The position numbers and the translations under genes are program-made. This document shows positions 53,101 through 60,966 of a DNA stretch of 64,000 bases, piece by piece. The stretch comes from Dicaeum eximium (lineage: Eukaryota; Chordata; Aves; Passeriformes; Dicaeidae): the NCBI GenBank assembly GCA_013396995.1, contig VWZP01001440.1, forward strand, positions 3,366,740 through 3,430,739, given 5' to 3'. The notes beneath the pieces are model-generated. The model searched no databases. It was given only the letters and a program-made list of their open reading frames with translations, and was not told where the DNA came from. The number at the start of each line of letters is the position of its first letter. The first letter of the stretch is position 1.

Positions 53101-56100
53101 TTACAATTAAGTTGATCTTGCTGCAGCTCCTTCTCATCCTGCCATACCAGCTCCTCCTTCATGCTTCATGTCTGATCTACTGATCAGATGGTGGAATGAG
53201 ATTCAGATCAGCTAATTTGCTGGAATACAAACTAGGGAAAACAGCAGGTTATATTTTTTTTCACCAACCCATAACTATAATACTTGGAATGACATTAAAA
53301 TGTATGATCACCAGCTCATGTAACTTGTCGAATTTTCTTTTCCAACTGTTTAAAAGGCTAGCAGAACATGAAAATTTGCTACATTACAAGTAATTAATGA
53401 TTACTTGTTGTTAGAATCTAATATCTTAGCTGTTTCATCCTTTACCTGGATCCAGATGACGGCAGTCCATAATTATACATAGTTGCTCTCTTGCAGAATA
53501 GTAATCTACCTTGTTTATATTGTTTGAATTTTGTATTGTTGATAAAGCCTTTTATAACTGCATAGGCAATGAACTTAATTTCTGTTATCTTGTTTTTGAT
53601 TTCTAATTTTTAAATGTATGTGTTCACATGTCTGGAAAATACGGGGAACAGTTGGAAATACTTGGAAATTAAAAACAGAGATATAAGTAATCTTTGTAAT
53701 TGAATTAAAATAGAAGGATTTAGTTTCTTGAATATAATTTCTTAAATTTCATCAGTAAATACTTGGAATTTGCTGTTTGTTTTAAATCCATTTTATTTTG
53801 CCCTAAATTTGTCCTCTGGCTGAAAATTCAGTGTCGTTCTTGTTCCCGAATACAACACTGGGGGAAAAATTGCAGGTCTCTGTGCCTTGGTTTCTCAGCA
53901 GATCTGAAGATGAGCAGACCAACAACAGCTTAACTTGGGAAAGGACTTTACTACTAAGTGAAATCAGTTAAGGTGTTCAAAATGTTGGGGAGAATTTAGT
54001 ACTGTGAAGAGAAAGACGAATGCTGCTGGTATTTCTGGACCTACAGAGGTTGTTATCAAGCTCTCTCAACAGGCAGAATAGCTTAGCTTGCTTTGCCATT
54101 TTGCTTCTTGCATTTCCCAGGAATCTAATGAAACATTTAGAAGTAGGAACTGTCAATTGCTCTTGAGATTTATACCTGTTCCCTATCTCCAACTGCCACA
54201 TGTGCATGACAATTACTCTTCTTAATTGTAGTTTTGAACAGAGAGGCACATTGTCTTTGAGCTCCCAAATAATAGAATTCTTTTCATGTAGTTTGGGTCA
54301 TACCTTTTAGATTTGTTTCTATGTAACTAAACAGACTGTTAGCCTTTGAGCAGGCTGTTAAAAAAAAAAAACCGACCCAGAGGAACAAAAAAAATTCTTT
54401 AAAGAAATTGTATTTTAAAAGGGTTTGTTGTACATAAAGTTAATAGAAAATTAGAGTACCACTTCAAAAAGAATGATTTTTAAAAAATACCCCAAAGCCA
54501 ACAATATTGATCTAAGTTTCAAAAAGAGCTTTGAATAATTGTTATCTGAAACACATTTTTCTCATTTTTTTAGCATGAATCTAGAGAAACATTACTGGGA
54601 TTCAATATGGTGAATTACCGAGCATGTAAGAATTTGTGGAAAGCTTGTGTTGAGCATCACACGTTCTTCCGTTTGGACAGACCACTCCCGCCTCAGAAGA
54701 ACTTTTTTGCACATTATTTCACTTTGGGTTCCAAGTTTCGGTACTGGTAAGTGCTGATTTGAAATATATGGGAAAGAATATGAGTGACTAGGCAGCTCAT
54801 CAGTAAACACATGGAATTATCTAGAATGTACATAAAAATGTAATTAAAGTAGGTTTTGAATGCTGCAACTGTTCCCCTTCCTTGTTGGCCTAAGTTTCAA
54901 ATGTCACTAATTTTTTAAGGTAGCTTGAAAATACAATTATTATATTATTAGTGGTCATTATTGCACAAGTGCTCTGTCTCCCAAGCTGCATTCCTTGGCC
55001 TGTTCTCCTGCTGGGTTATGTTTATCTTAAAGATGTTGTCTCAAAACATCCAAGTCTTTGACCTGGTGTTTTTGAAAACTGTTGAGTCTCAGATACTGCA
55101 TTCAGCAACAAAACAGACTAAATAAATACCAAATACAAATCACTGAAAAGCTTGTACAAGTAAAGCCCACTTATCTACATGTATACAAATAGGAATTAGG
55201 TGAAAAGAAAGTACATATATGTTCTGTATCAAACCCAGAACTTGAGAAAACAAGGAGGAAGTTAAATCCATAACCTTTAAGGATGAACTTAAAATAATAG
55301 GCAAAAAGCTTGGAGGTGCACAGAATGACTGTGCTATAACTATAATCCCCGTAATGGTGGAGTGGGTGGCTTTGGGTTTTGCTGGTTTATAATTTTTATG
55401 TAAAAAAAAAAAATCTCTGTTCAGTGACTGAATTAACTGTCTTTGCAAGTAATGCAAAGTGCCAGTGGTTTAAATCACGCCTGAAACAGAGAATAACAGA
55501 GCTACTAGTAATCATCCATCTAGAATGGCAGTAGTGTCTGTGACGTACAAAGGGACGTGATGAAAAGCTAGAAAACAGAATAACAGTCTATTTCTGTCAC
55601 ACTTGTGAATTGCATAAATATATAAAGAGGAGCACAATTCAGTGGCTAGCTGTTTATAGCATCTGTTTTTTACCAGCATTCACAATATCCATTTGAGAAA
55701 CAGCATTCTATGATCCTGAACAGTATTTGAGACTTGACTCACTGTTGCTGTTGAGAATTTCAGGGAGCTTTTTCATTTCTGTAAGAATTTTGAATCTGAA
55801 TCATTGTGGTTACTATTACATTGTGGTTACAGAATAGCTCTTTGATGATGACATTCAACTTAAGTTGCCATAAGATGAAAAGGGAAACTGCATAAAAATG
55901 AAGAAGGTCATTAAAGTTGCTGAAACAGCCAAAAGGCTGGAATTTCTGCAAGTAGCTTGAGAGCTTGTTGAGAGGCAGCATAACAGGGATAACATGGCAC
56001 ACAAAGAGAAGTTGAGGGCACTAGGCTTGTTTAATCTGGTGAAGAGGAAGCTAAGGGGGAATTCAGTAGTAACCCTAAAGCTACTTCAAGGGTAGTGTCC

Positions 56101-58531
56101 GTACTGATAGACCCAAAGGTGCTGGTGACAGGCAAGTGAGATTTCACCGTGAAGATTCTGGGTGGACTGAGGGGAAGTGTTTGGTTCTTTTTAGAGCTGT
56201 GTTGCCAGAACAAGTTACCTGGGCTGGCTGTGGGATCTCTGTTAGTGGAGGCTTTCGAAAGTCAGCTAGACAAAACCATGGCCAGAGGTGACCTAGTGTT
56301 AGCAGGAGATTGGACTAGAGACTTCTGGCCAACATTGGTATGATCAAAAGGAGTCAATAAAATACAAAACTGAGAGGTCTAGACAGAATTATCTCCACTT
56401 GTGAAAGAAATCAGGGACATGAAATTGTTGAACTATTAAATTGTTACATAAGCTATTTCCATTGGTCTAAAATACTTCTATGCATCAAACATTAAAGGAT
56501 ATTTAGGTGTTTGGTGTTTTTTTTCTTTTTTAAAATAAAGTTTCCAAGAGGGATCTAGAAGATTGTTAGTGAGCAAAGGTGACTTCTGTACACTGCCATT
56601 GGATTTTTCAAAGTGGTTCTTACAGGATTCCTCATCAAATACTCATGAAAAACCAGGAGGAGTTTTACTGTGTATTAGCATCTCTTCTAACCAGATGGGA
56701 AACAAGTAGCAAGATTACAAGTTCCTTCTTCACCATGGAGGGAAGTTACCACAAGTGACACAGGGTTTTATAGTAAAATCTGAAGTCAACAGTAGAAGGT
56801 TTTGCTGGTATTTGACCATGAGGGGTGAGTAGGCAATAAAATAGTAAATGAAGTTCAGTGCCCAAAAAGAGAGAGAAAAGAGCAGGAGCATCAATTCTCT
56901 GAAAACTTTAAATCCGTTATTGGTAGCAGTTATAGAAGGACAAATACAATGATAGAGTTATTGGAAAGGAATAGAGGCAAATACACCCAATTTACTGCTT
57001 GTTGGAGTTCAGAATGTGTAACCCCAGCAATTTAGCTGGCAGCAGGTTTGGAAAGAGAAATTTCTTGGATTTGCAGCATGGCAGAGGTTGAAAGGCAGCT
57101 CTGGACACTGTTGAGTCCAATGCCCTGTTCTAACAGGCTCCACTGTAGCATGTTGCCTAAGAGAGTATCCAGCCAGGTTCTGAATGTCTCCAAGGAAAAC
57201 TGCACCATCTCTGAGCAACCTGGTTCGGTGTTTAACTATCTGCAAAGTGAAAACTTGGTTTTGTCTTGGTGGGTGATTAGTTTGTTCTTTTGTAGCCCTA
57301 TCCTTGCTGCCTGCCCTGATTAATTAAGATGTCTCACATTTCTGTTTGTGCTGATTGCCTCTTGTTCTGTCTCTGGACAGAACACCTCCTTTAAGAGGTG
57401 TTTGGCTTCTTTACTTTCCCGTTCTGGAATTTGATTCTCCTGAGCCTTCTCTTCCTGAGGCTGCAGTCCCAGCTCTCTCAGCCTTTCCCCATCCATCAGT
57501 CGTTGCAGATCCTTAGTTGTCTTTGTGGCCCTTTGCTTGGCTTGCGGAGCTCTGGAATTCCGCCAAGCATTCCAGATGTGCTCTCACCTGTGCTGGGCAA
57601 ACCTGCTGTCCAGCCGGTTGACACTCAGGCTGTGCATGGGGTTATTCCTCCTCAGTTGCAAGTCTTTGCATTTTCTTTCACTGAATTTCATGAGATTCCA
57701 GCTGACCCATTTCTTAGATATTCACACATCCAGTAGTTCTGTAATATGAAGGTGGAAATAGCTGATTCTTCGGTTTCGTAGTGTAAATATCTCTGTAGGA
57801 GACTCTGTGCTTGTTCTGAAGTTATTCATTAAGAAGTGGCTACAAGACCGAGTGTTGCTGGTATCTCATCATCAATTCTTAAGTGCTGATTGATACTCAA
57901 AAATTGGGTTTTTTTCTAGAAGAGAAATTATGAAATATTATAAAGAATCTTTGATTTGACACAAGACATCTGGTCTTATATGAAAAGTCAGCAAGTTCCA
58001 AGATCTAAACTTAGTTTTGACAAGTTGCATAGAAGAATACATGTGCTTATAGTGTAATTTTTTGTGGTATTTTGCTAAACTAAGTAGCAACTAAGTTATT
58101 AGCAATTCAGGGGATAGTTTAGGAAGAGTATGGAAGAGATGCTGTAAGTTTTTGACAGTGGCTATAACAGGAAGTATTATTAAGTGTTGTGTTACCCAAA
58201 GATGCAAGCAGAGATTTCATATTGCTTTGAATAAAAAAGTAAACAGAAGTGAAAGCTTTTGTTACATCTAAAATTTTTTGGAAAGAAGACCTACATTTCT
58301 ACCAAATGCCTTCTAAGATTATGCTGTACTGAAGCTAGGGCAATTACTTGAGCATGACTGAGAACAGAATTTAGGCATTTTGTTGAGATGGTTCAATTTT
58401 AAACAAGAAATTGTTATTTAATCATGTTGGATTGAGCAGTTGGATTTTGTTTTGCTTTCCAGTGGGAGAACAGAGGTCCAATCTGTACAGTATGGTAAAG
58501 AAAGAGCAAATAAAGACAGGGTATTTGCAAG
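26057..58531 (+). CDS. PTPN4: PTPN4, 5' part: FERM domain of a FERM-PDZ tyrosine phosphatase (12 exons, incomplete at the 3' end)
   Basis: PTPN4 (PTP-MEG1) is a cytosolic non-receptor tyrosine phosphatase. Its N-terminal FERM domain targets it to membrane and cytoskeletal partners, its PDZ domain binds C-terminal peptides, and its C-terminal domain removes phosphate from tyrosine. Twelve exons placed by splice sites join in one frame: 26057-26194, 31991-32098, 34898-34940, 35037-35115, 38697-38741, 38988-39040, 41044-41164, 42199-42286, 42993-43081, 48292-48355, 54574-54746 and 58463-58531. They encode 356 complete residues plus two bases of codon 357. The protein begins MTARFRLPAGRTYNVRASEL and tracks the PTPN4 family I remember with few substitutions. 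Roughly, residues 29-113 form the F1 lobe, 114-220 F2, 221-312 F3, and 313-356 the FERM-adjacent region. Both family hallmarks are present: a W-led strand at RWLDPNKPIRKQLK and the F2-F3 helix AEAEFNYLNTARTLELYG. No stop, frameshift or missing splice site was seen. The PDZ and phosphatase domains lie beyond the window. The close paralogue PTPN3 is the main alternative, but the sequence is nearer PTPN4. Confidence 0.96.
26213..26259. repeat. Imperfect tandem duplication just inside the donor
   Basis: GCAGATCAATAGCTAGCTT is followed four bases later by GCAGATCAATATCCCGAGCTAGCTT, the same unit with a short insertion. It starts about 18 bases after the exon 1 donor. Confidence 0.8.
27780..27799. 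repeat. Poly(T) run
   Basis: About 20 consecutive T residues, preceded by G- and T-rich sequence (tttgttgtttttttgtttgggt). A simple repeat, or the poly(A) relic of an element on the minus strand; no element body was recognised next to it. Confidence 0.85.
31991..32098 (+). CDS. PTPN4: PTPN4 coding exon 2 (residues 47-82)
   Basis: A 108-base exon, phase 0 at both ends, between TTCTCTGCAG and GTAAGT. It encodes KHDQGQVLLDVVFKHLDL through LADESTDNP, the body of the ubiquitin-like F1 lobe. Because it is symmetric, skipping it would keep the frame but remove much of F1. Confidence 0.96.
32099..34897 (+). other. PTPN4: PTPN4 intron after coding exon 2 (2.8 kb)
   Basis: No coding exon or mobile element was recognised. 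It contains a 9-base inverted repeat at 33039-33070 and a 351-base minus-strand open frame at 34026-34376 of unknown meaning. Confidence 0.85.
33039..33070. repeat. Small inverted repeat (potential stem-loop)
   Basis: TGAATATCG at 33039-33047 and its exact reverse complement CGATATTCA at 33062-33070 are separated by 14 bases. No T run or other signal is attached, so it may be chance. Confidence 0.6.
34898..34940 (+). CDS. PTPN4: PTPN4 coding exon 3 (residues 83-96)
   Basis: A 43-base exon between CTCTTTCCAG and GTGAGT. It encodes RWLDPNKPIRKQLK, the conserved tryptophan-led segment of the first FERM signature, and ends after the first base of codon 97. Confidence 0.95.
34941..35036 (+). other. 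PTPN4: PTPN4 intron after coding exon 3 (96 bp)
   Basis: A very short intron, near the practical minimum for a vertebrate. It runs from GTGAGT to CTTGACCATAG. Confidence 0.93.
35037..35115 (+). CDS. PTPN4: PTPN4 coding exon 4 (residues 97-122)
   Basis: A 79-base exon that completes Arg97 from the split codon and encodes GSPHSLNFRVKFFVSDP and then NKLQEEYT, the end of F1 and the link into the helical F2 lobe. The donor is GTAGGT, slightly weaker than its neighbours. The acceptor is TAG followed by GAG, a tandem-acceptor arrangement (see findings). Confidence 0.95.
35116..38696 (+). other. PTPN4: PTPN4 intron after coding exon 4 (3.6 kb)
   Basis: AT-rich, with no exon or recognised repeat. 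The short frames between 36.1 and 38.4 kb overlap on both strands and show no family similarity. Confidence 0.85.
38697..38741 (+). CDS. PTPN4: PTPN4 coding exon 5 (residues 123-137, 45 bases)
   Basis: The acceptor is TTTTCTAAATAAG, an AAG after a good T-rich tract; the donor is GTAAGA. The exon encodes YQYFLQIKQDILTG in F2, the conserved helix that opens the lobe. Both borders split arginine codons after two bases, so the exon is symmetric. At 45 bases it approaches microexon size. Confidence 0.95.
38742..38987 (+). other. PTPN4: PTPN4 intron after coding exon 5 (246 bp)
   Basis: A short AT-rich intron ending TTTTAAAAACAAAACAG. The tract before the AG is A-rich rather than pyrimidine-rich, with a T-rich stretch some 20-35 bases further upstream. 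Confidence 0.92.
38988..39040 (+). CDS. PTPN4: PTPN4 coding exon 6 (residues 138-155)
   Basis: A 53-base exon encoding LPCPYNTAALLASYAVQ, the second F2 helix with its conserved LAS-A-Q pattern. It completes Arg138 and leaves one base of Ser156. The donor is GTAAGT. Confidence 0.95.
39041..41043 (+). other. PTPN4: PTPN4 intron after coding exon 6 (2.0 kb)
   Basis: Nothing but AT-rich intron sequence. It ends with the good acceptor CTCTTTTTAATATTTTAG. Confidence 0.87.
41044..41164 (+). CDS. PTPN4: PTPN4 coding exon 7 (residues 156-195)
   Basis: A 121-base exon encoding SELGDYNHSENFPGYLSEYS and onward to EKEIAKLHQQH. It covers the central F2 lobe, with the SELGDY motif and the proline-rich IPSQPQDF turn that FERM proteins share. 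The last two bases (AT) join the next exon to make Ile196. Confidence 0.96.
41165..42198 (+). other. PTPN4: PTPN4 intron after coding exon 7 (1.0 kb)
   Basis: Contains a T/G-rich simple stretch at about 41236-41318 and a T run near 41640. No exon was seen. The acceptor is GCTTTCTTTCAG. Confidence 0.87.
41236..41318. repeat. T/G-rich low-complexity stretch
   Basis: Repeated GGTT, GGTTT and GGGTTT words (ggttggttggttttggttg and similar). Low-complexity intron sequence. Confidence 0.75.
42199..42286 (+). CDS. PTPN4: PTPN4 coding exon 8 (residues 196-225)
   Basis: An 88-base exon encoding GLSPAEAEFNYLNTARTLEL then YGVELHYAR. This is the second FERM signature at the F2 to F3 junction, with the conserved A-E-x-x-F/Y-L-x-x-A-x-x-L-E-x-Y-G spacing. 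It ends in phase 0 before GTAAGT. Confidence 0.97.
42287..42992 (+). other. PTPN4: PTPN4 intron after coding exon 8 (0.7 kb)
   Basis: Plain intron sequence. The acceptor is TTTTCTCTTTTCTTTTAAAG. Confidence 0.88.
42993..43081 (+). CDS. PTPN4: PTPN4 coding exon 9 (residues 226-254)
   Basis: An 89-base exon encoding DQSNNEIMIGVMSGGIFIFK and NRVRINTFQ. It forms the first strands of the PH/PTB-like F3 lobe, where FERM proteins conserve an I-G-V...G-I-x-I-x-K pattern. It ends after TG of Trp255. The donor is GTAAGG. Confidence 0.96.
43082..48291 (+). other. PTPN4: PTPN4 intron after coding exon 9 (5.2 kb)
   Basis: Contains an old antisense CR1 fragment from the ORF2 region at about 45500-46065. 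Otherwise AT-rich with no exon. Confidence 0.86.
45500..46065 (-). mobile_element. CR1: Degraded CR1 LINE fragment, ORF2 (endonuclease-side) region, antisense
   Basis: The reverse complement reads like CR1 ORF2. In order it has a GGTTCTCACAAGGG-type segment, GATCTTGAGGGAAGTGGAGG, a GGGTTCAGGAGAGG...TTTGTTCAGAGTTCTGGTGGG stretch, and AAAGGACAACCTTCTCAATCC, ending near CTCAAACACAAAAGGAAG. These follow the word order of the avian CR1 consensus as I remember it, with many substitutions and indels. No intact frame survives. It is a piece from inside the element, not the 3' end, so it must have been broken after insertion or its 3' part has decayed. Confidence 0.6.
48292..48355 (+). CDS. PTPN4: PTPN4 coding exon 10 (residues 255-276)
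   Basis: A 64-base exon that completes Trp255 and encodes LKIVKISFKCKQFFIQLRKE and then Leu, a central F3 strand pair with the basic and aromatic alternation typical of FERM F3. Phase 0 end; donor GTGAGT. Confidence 0.96.
49110..49291 (+). mobile_element. CR1: CR1 LINE 3' end (sense, 5'-truncated)
   Basis: Clear CR1 3' end: GAGACACTGGAACAGGTTG, then GATGTCCCAGCCCTGGCAG, GTATTCAAGGCTGGGTTCAA, GATTATCTTTAAGGTCTC, TTCCAACCC, and the terminal direct repeats ATTCTATG-ATTCTATG at 49273-49290. It is about 180 bases, 5'-truncated, and the best preserved CR1 in the window. Confidence 0.9.
51040..52062 (-). pseudogene. Possible decayed coding sequence, parent unknown
   Basis: On the minus strand a frame is open for about 90 codons, from near 51640 down to the TGA before 51362. 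It contains KRAKENVERLLWLSKNQDHK and NMLDGIKSLMLTTDITTAK. After a frame change the downstream stretch continues with segments such as SQGASKHVREAAYRAGRTK and RNPTYNIRFLHKIIKKQ, broken by in-frame stops. Upstream of a 22-base A run (51667-51646 on this strand) another open piece runs 52062-51874. Together these could be a retrocopy with several frameshifts. Against this, the minus strand is A-rich, so chance translations come out rich in K, N, S and Q. I do not recognise a parent protein. Confidence 0.25.
51646..51667. repeat. Poly(T) run of about 22
   Basis: Consecutive T residues followed by AATTATAG. On the minus strand it is an A run, lying inside the possible decayed coding stretch. It could be the poly(A) tail of an inserted sequence ending there or an expanded homopolymer. 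Confidence 0.88.
54574..54746 (+). CDS. PTPN4: PTPN4 coding exon 11 (residues 277-333)
   Basis: The largest exon here, 173 bases. It encodes HESRETLLGFNMVNYRACKN, then LWKACVEHHTFFRLDRPLPP, then QKNFFAHYFTLGSKFRY. The ACKNLWKxCVEHHxFFRL segment is the conserved C-terminal F3 helix of FERM proteins. The remainder starts the FERM-adjacent region (LGSKFRYCGRTE). It ends after TG of Cys334; donor GTAAGT. Confidence 0.97.
56000..56345 (+). mobile_element. CR1: Old CR1 LINE fragment (sense)
   Basis: Words of the CR1 3' part occur in order: GGCTTGTTTAATCTGGTGAA with GAGGAAGCTAAGGGGGAATT, then CTACTTCAAGGGTAGTGTC, then CCTGGGCTGGCTGTGGGATC, GTGGAGGCTTTCGAAAGTCA, and finally GACCTAGTGTTAGCAGGAG with GATTGGACTAGA. 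It is strongly diverged and lacks the terminal repeat. Confidence 0.75.
57080..57725 (-). mobile_element. CR1: Old CR1 LINE fragment (antisense), about 650 bp
   Basis: Reverse complement of the CR1 3' third. From left to right: GAGTCCAATGCCCTGTTCTA, GGTTCTGAATGTCTCCAAGG, CATCTCTGAGCAACCTGGTT, TGATTGCCTCTTGTTCTGTC, CAGCTCTCTCAGCCTTTCC, then CCAGATGTGCTCTCACCTG, and CATGGGGTTATTCCTCCTCA near the right end. The longest CR1 in the window. The open frames of 74-112 codons within it are accidents of the element. Confidence 0.88.
58463..58531 (+). CDS. PTPN4: PTPN4 coding exon 12 (residues 334-356)
   Basis: A 69-base exon that completes Cys334 and encodes GRTEVQSVQYGKERANKDRV then FA, plus the first two bases of codon 357. 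It is part of the FERM-adjacent region, a target of phospho-regulation in several FERM proteins. Symmetric (two bases split at both ends), so skipping would keep frame. The donor is GTAAGT. The next exon of the family is not in the window. Confidence 0.96.
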
Positions 58532-60898
58532 GTAAGTAATTTACATTCCTTAATATTTCCCCCTTTATATATTTTCAAAACTCAGAATAGCATTAGTCTA
58601 TGTAGTTTGTTGTTACATGTATTGGCCCTCTTTGTGCTGTTTTTATTACAAAGAATGTTCTCCTGCTGTTAAAATACTCCATTAAAATACTGAGTTAATG
58701 GGTGTTTTTATCTGTGATAGTAACTTGCAACTGTACACGTGCATTTCCTTTAGAATGAGTACAGTGAGTCTTACTTGTGAGAACAGCTTTATCACTGTAG
58801 TCTCTGTGAGGCATTTTATTTCTTCAGAAATTATGATGCTGTTTTCCAAAGTAAAACAGCTGCTACATCCACCTGGCAGTTTGCTCTGATCATTAATAGA
58901 ATCCTTGCAGGGAAGGAGCAGCTCTGTCCTTTTTTTATGCTTCTACTTGTGCTGAGATCCAAGATGTCTTTTTGCCCCTTAAGGAACTCCAGAGTTCAAA
59001 TTTATGCTTGCAGACTTCTAGTAGTAAGTCCAGCAACCTTTCCAAGTGCCTGCAGACTCTGTTTCTAAGAGCATTGGTGAATTCTGCCTTGATTTCCTTC
59101 TCTGTCTCCACCCCTTCTTTCCCCCTGTGCAGTAGAATCTAATTTGAGTTTAGCTCAGCCCACCATAGATAGATAGCTCCATACTAGGTTTGGGAGGCAG
59201 AAATGCTGTAACATATAAAACCATTTTTTTCTGTGTAAAATTATCTTTTACTCAATTTAATTTACTTTGGGAATGTGAGTGAATTTAGATTTGTACTTGG
59301 AGCAACTTTTTTTAATACTCAGGAGACTCAACACTGTGACAGGTGAGCTTACTTCACTAAATTACAGTTATGAATCAGTTAAAAACTATTTTTCTTGTTA
59401 CACTCTGCATTTGGCAATTCCCCACAAGTCAGAAGAGTGGAGGAGAGCTCATACTTTGTTTTGAGGAGTATTTTTATCATTTCAGAAACTCTTATGCAGT
59501 AGATGGCACTCTTCCCTTTGCAGCAAAACCCAACAAGTGCTGCTGGAGGCCATTTGTAGTTTATAATATATAGCTGGGTAAAATCGATGAAGTTGATAAA
59601 ATCAAAATCCATGGCTGGAACTGCTCTTATTTTCATAAATCTTGGCTTTTTTTAGTTAATAAAATGCTTGGCTCTTCCATCCTCTGGAATTTTATATTCC
59701 ACTGTTGCTTTTTTATTAAGAAATAGGGCACTTATCCACATATTTTGAGTTTCTAAGAAGTGTTGATGACTGATGTCTGAGGCATATATGTTTATATCAG
59801 TAAAATGAAATAATTGTGTGTTGTAACAAATACATCTCAAAAGGCTTTTAACAAATCAGCTGCTTCTTCTGTCTTCCTTATGACAGTGTGCAATTAATTT
59901 ATTTTCAATTTTAAAGATCTTTAATATTTTCAAGAGTGAAAAAAGCTTGAAAGAGAAGACATTTCTAGAACACAGTGTTGTTCAAGAAACTTAATTTAAA
60001 AACATTAATTCTTTGTCTTCTAAACATTTGCCTTTCAGGTTGACATGCTGAGTAGATGTCAGCCCTTTTGTATTCATACAGAGGATAAATTTTGTTTTCT
60101 AAGATTTTCCAGGTATAATGTGGGTTTTATTCCTGGAACCTGCCTTTCTCTTTTGTGGTGTGTTTTTATCACACAAAGTCATGGTGGCATTGAACAGCTT
60201 TTTAAGCTCTCAGGCAGTGGAGTTCTTTTGGTTGCTTTTCAAGGTCTTTCTTGAGAATTAGGTGGGCACAAAAGTGTAAATAATTGCTGTTGCTTTTATT
60301 ATTATTATATAAGAAGATTTATTCAAGATCAGTTCAAGAAATGTTTTCAGTGGTTTTTTTGTACAATTATCCAGATTTACACTTCGATTTCTTAACAATA
60401 TCTAATTAGAAACTGCCTTATTTGAACTAGTGCTGTCTAAGCAGACCTTTGAATCATTTGGTGGCGAGAAAATGAACATAAAGAGTTACACTGAGTTGTT
60501 ACTTGAGTGATTTGTTTGTTCTAAGTTTGGAAATGGGTTGGGTGCCACAAGTAATGACTAGCTGGTCTGGCCTTTGCATGCTGAGGGGAATGTGGGTGCA
60601 GAGCACGAGACAAGGAAATAACATTTTTTAACAGCCATTTAAACAAAACAAGCAATTTTAACCTACAGGAAGCAGACTTATCTGTTTATTCTCAGGATTT
60701 TACTTAAAAATTAGCTGAAGGATTTTTTTTTTCCAAATTGTAGAAACATTTACATTTAACTTTTAAATATGGAATTACTACTGTGAAAGATATATTCTAT
60801 ATTGCATACATTATGTAGGTGCTGTTTTCTTAATCTTCATGCAGCACTAAGTTCAGCATTCTGAAGACTGTTACTGCAGCTGTTTAGGTTTTCTGTGG

Positions 60899-60966
60899 GC
60901 GGGGGGTTTTTTGTTTGTTTCTTTTGGGGTTTTTGTTGTTGTTTGGGGTTTTTGTTGGTTTTTGGC
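60899..60966 (+). repeat. G/T-rich tract with several G runs
   Basis: GGGCGGGGGGTTTTTTG is followed by TTTTGGGGTTTTTGTTG and TTTGGGGTTTTTG. The + strand has at least three runs of four or more G within about 60 bases, plus a GGG. It is low complexity and could form a G-quadruplex with long loops on the non-template strand. Confidence 0.7.

Larger units (their letters stand above)
48356..54573 (+). other. PTPN4: PTPN4 intron after coding exon 10 (6.2 kb)
   Basis: The longest complete intron here. It carries a sense CR1 3' end at about 49110-49291, a 22-base T run at 51646-51667, and a minus-strand stretch at about 51040-52062 that resembles decayed coding sequence (see findings). The acceptor is TCATTTTTTTAG. 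Confidence 0.86.
54747..58462 (+). other. PTPN4: PTPN4 intron after coding exon 11 (3.7 kb)
   Basis: Holds two old CR1 pieces in opposite orientation (56000-56345 sense, 57080-57725 antisense). No further exon. The acceptor is TTTGTTTTGCTTTCCAG. Confidence 0.87.

Noticed and set aside
57398..57749. 112- and 74-codon + strand frames
   Set aside because: They lie inside the antisense CR1 fragment at 57080-57725.
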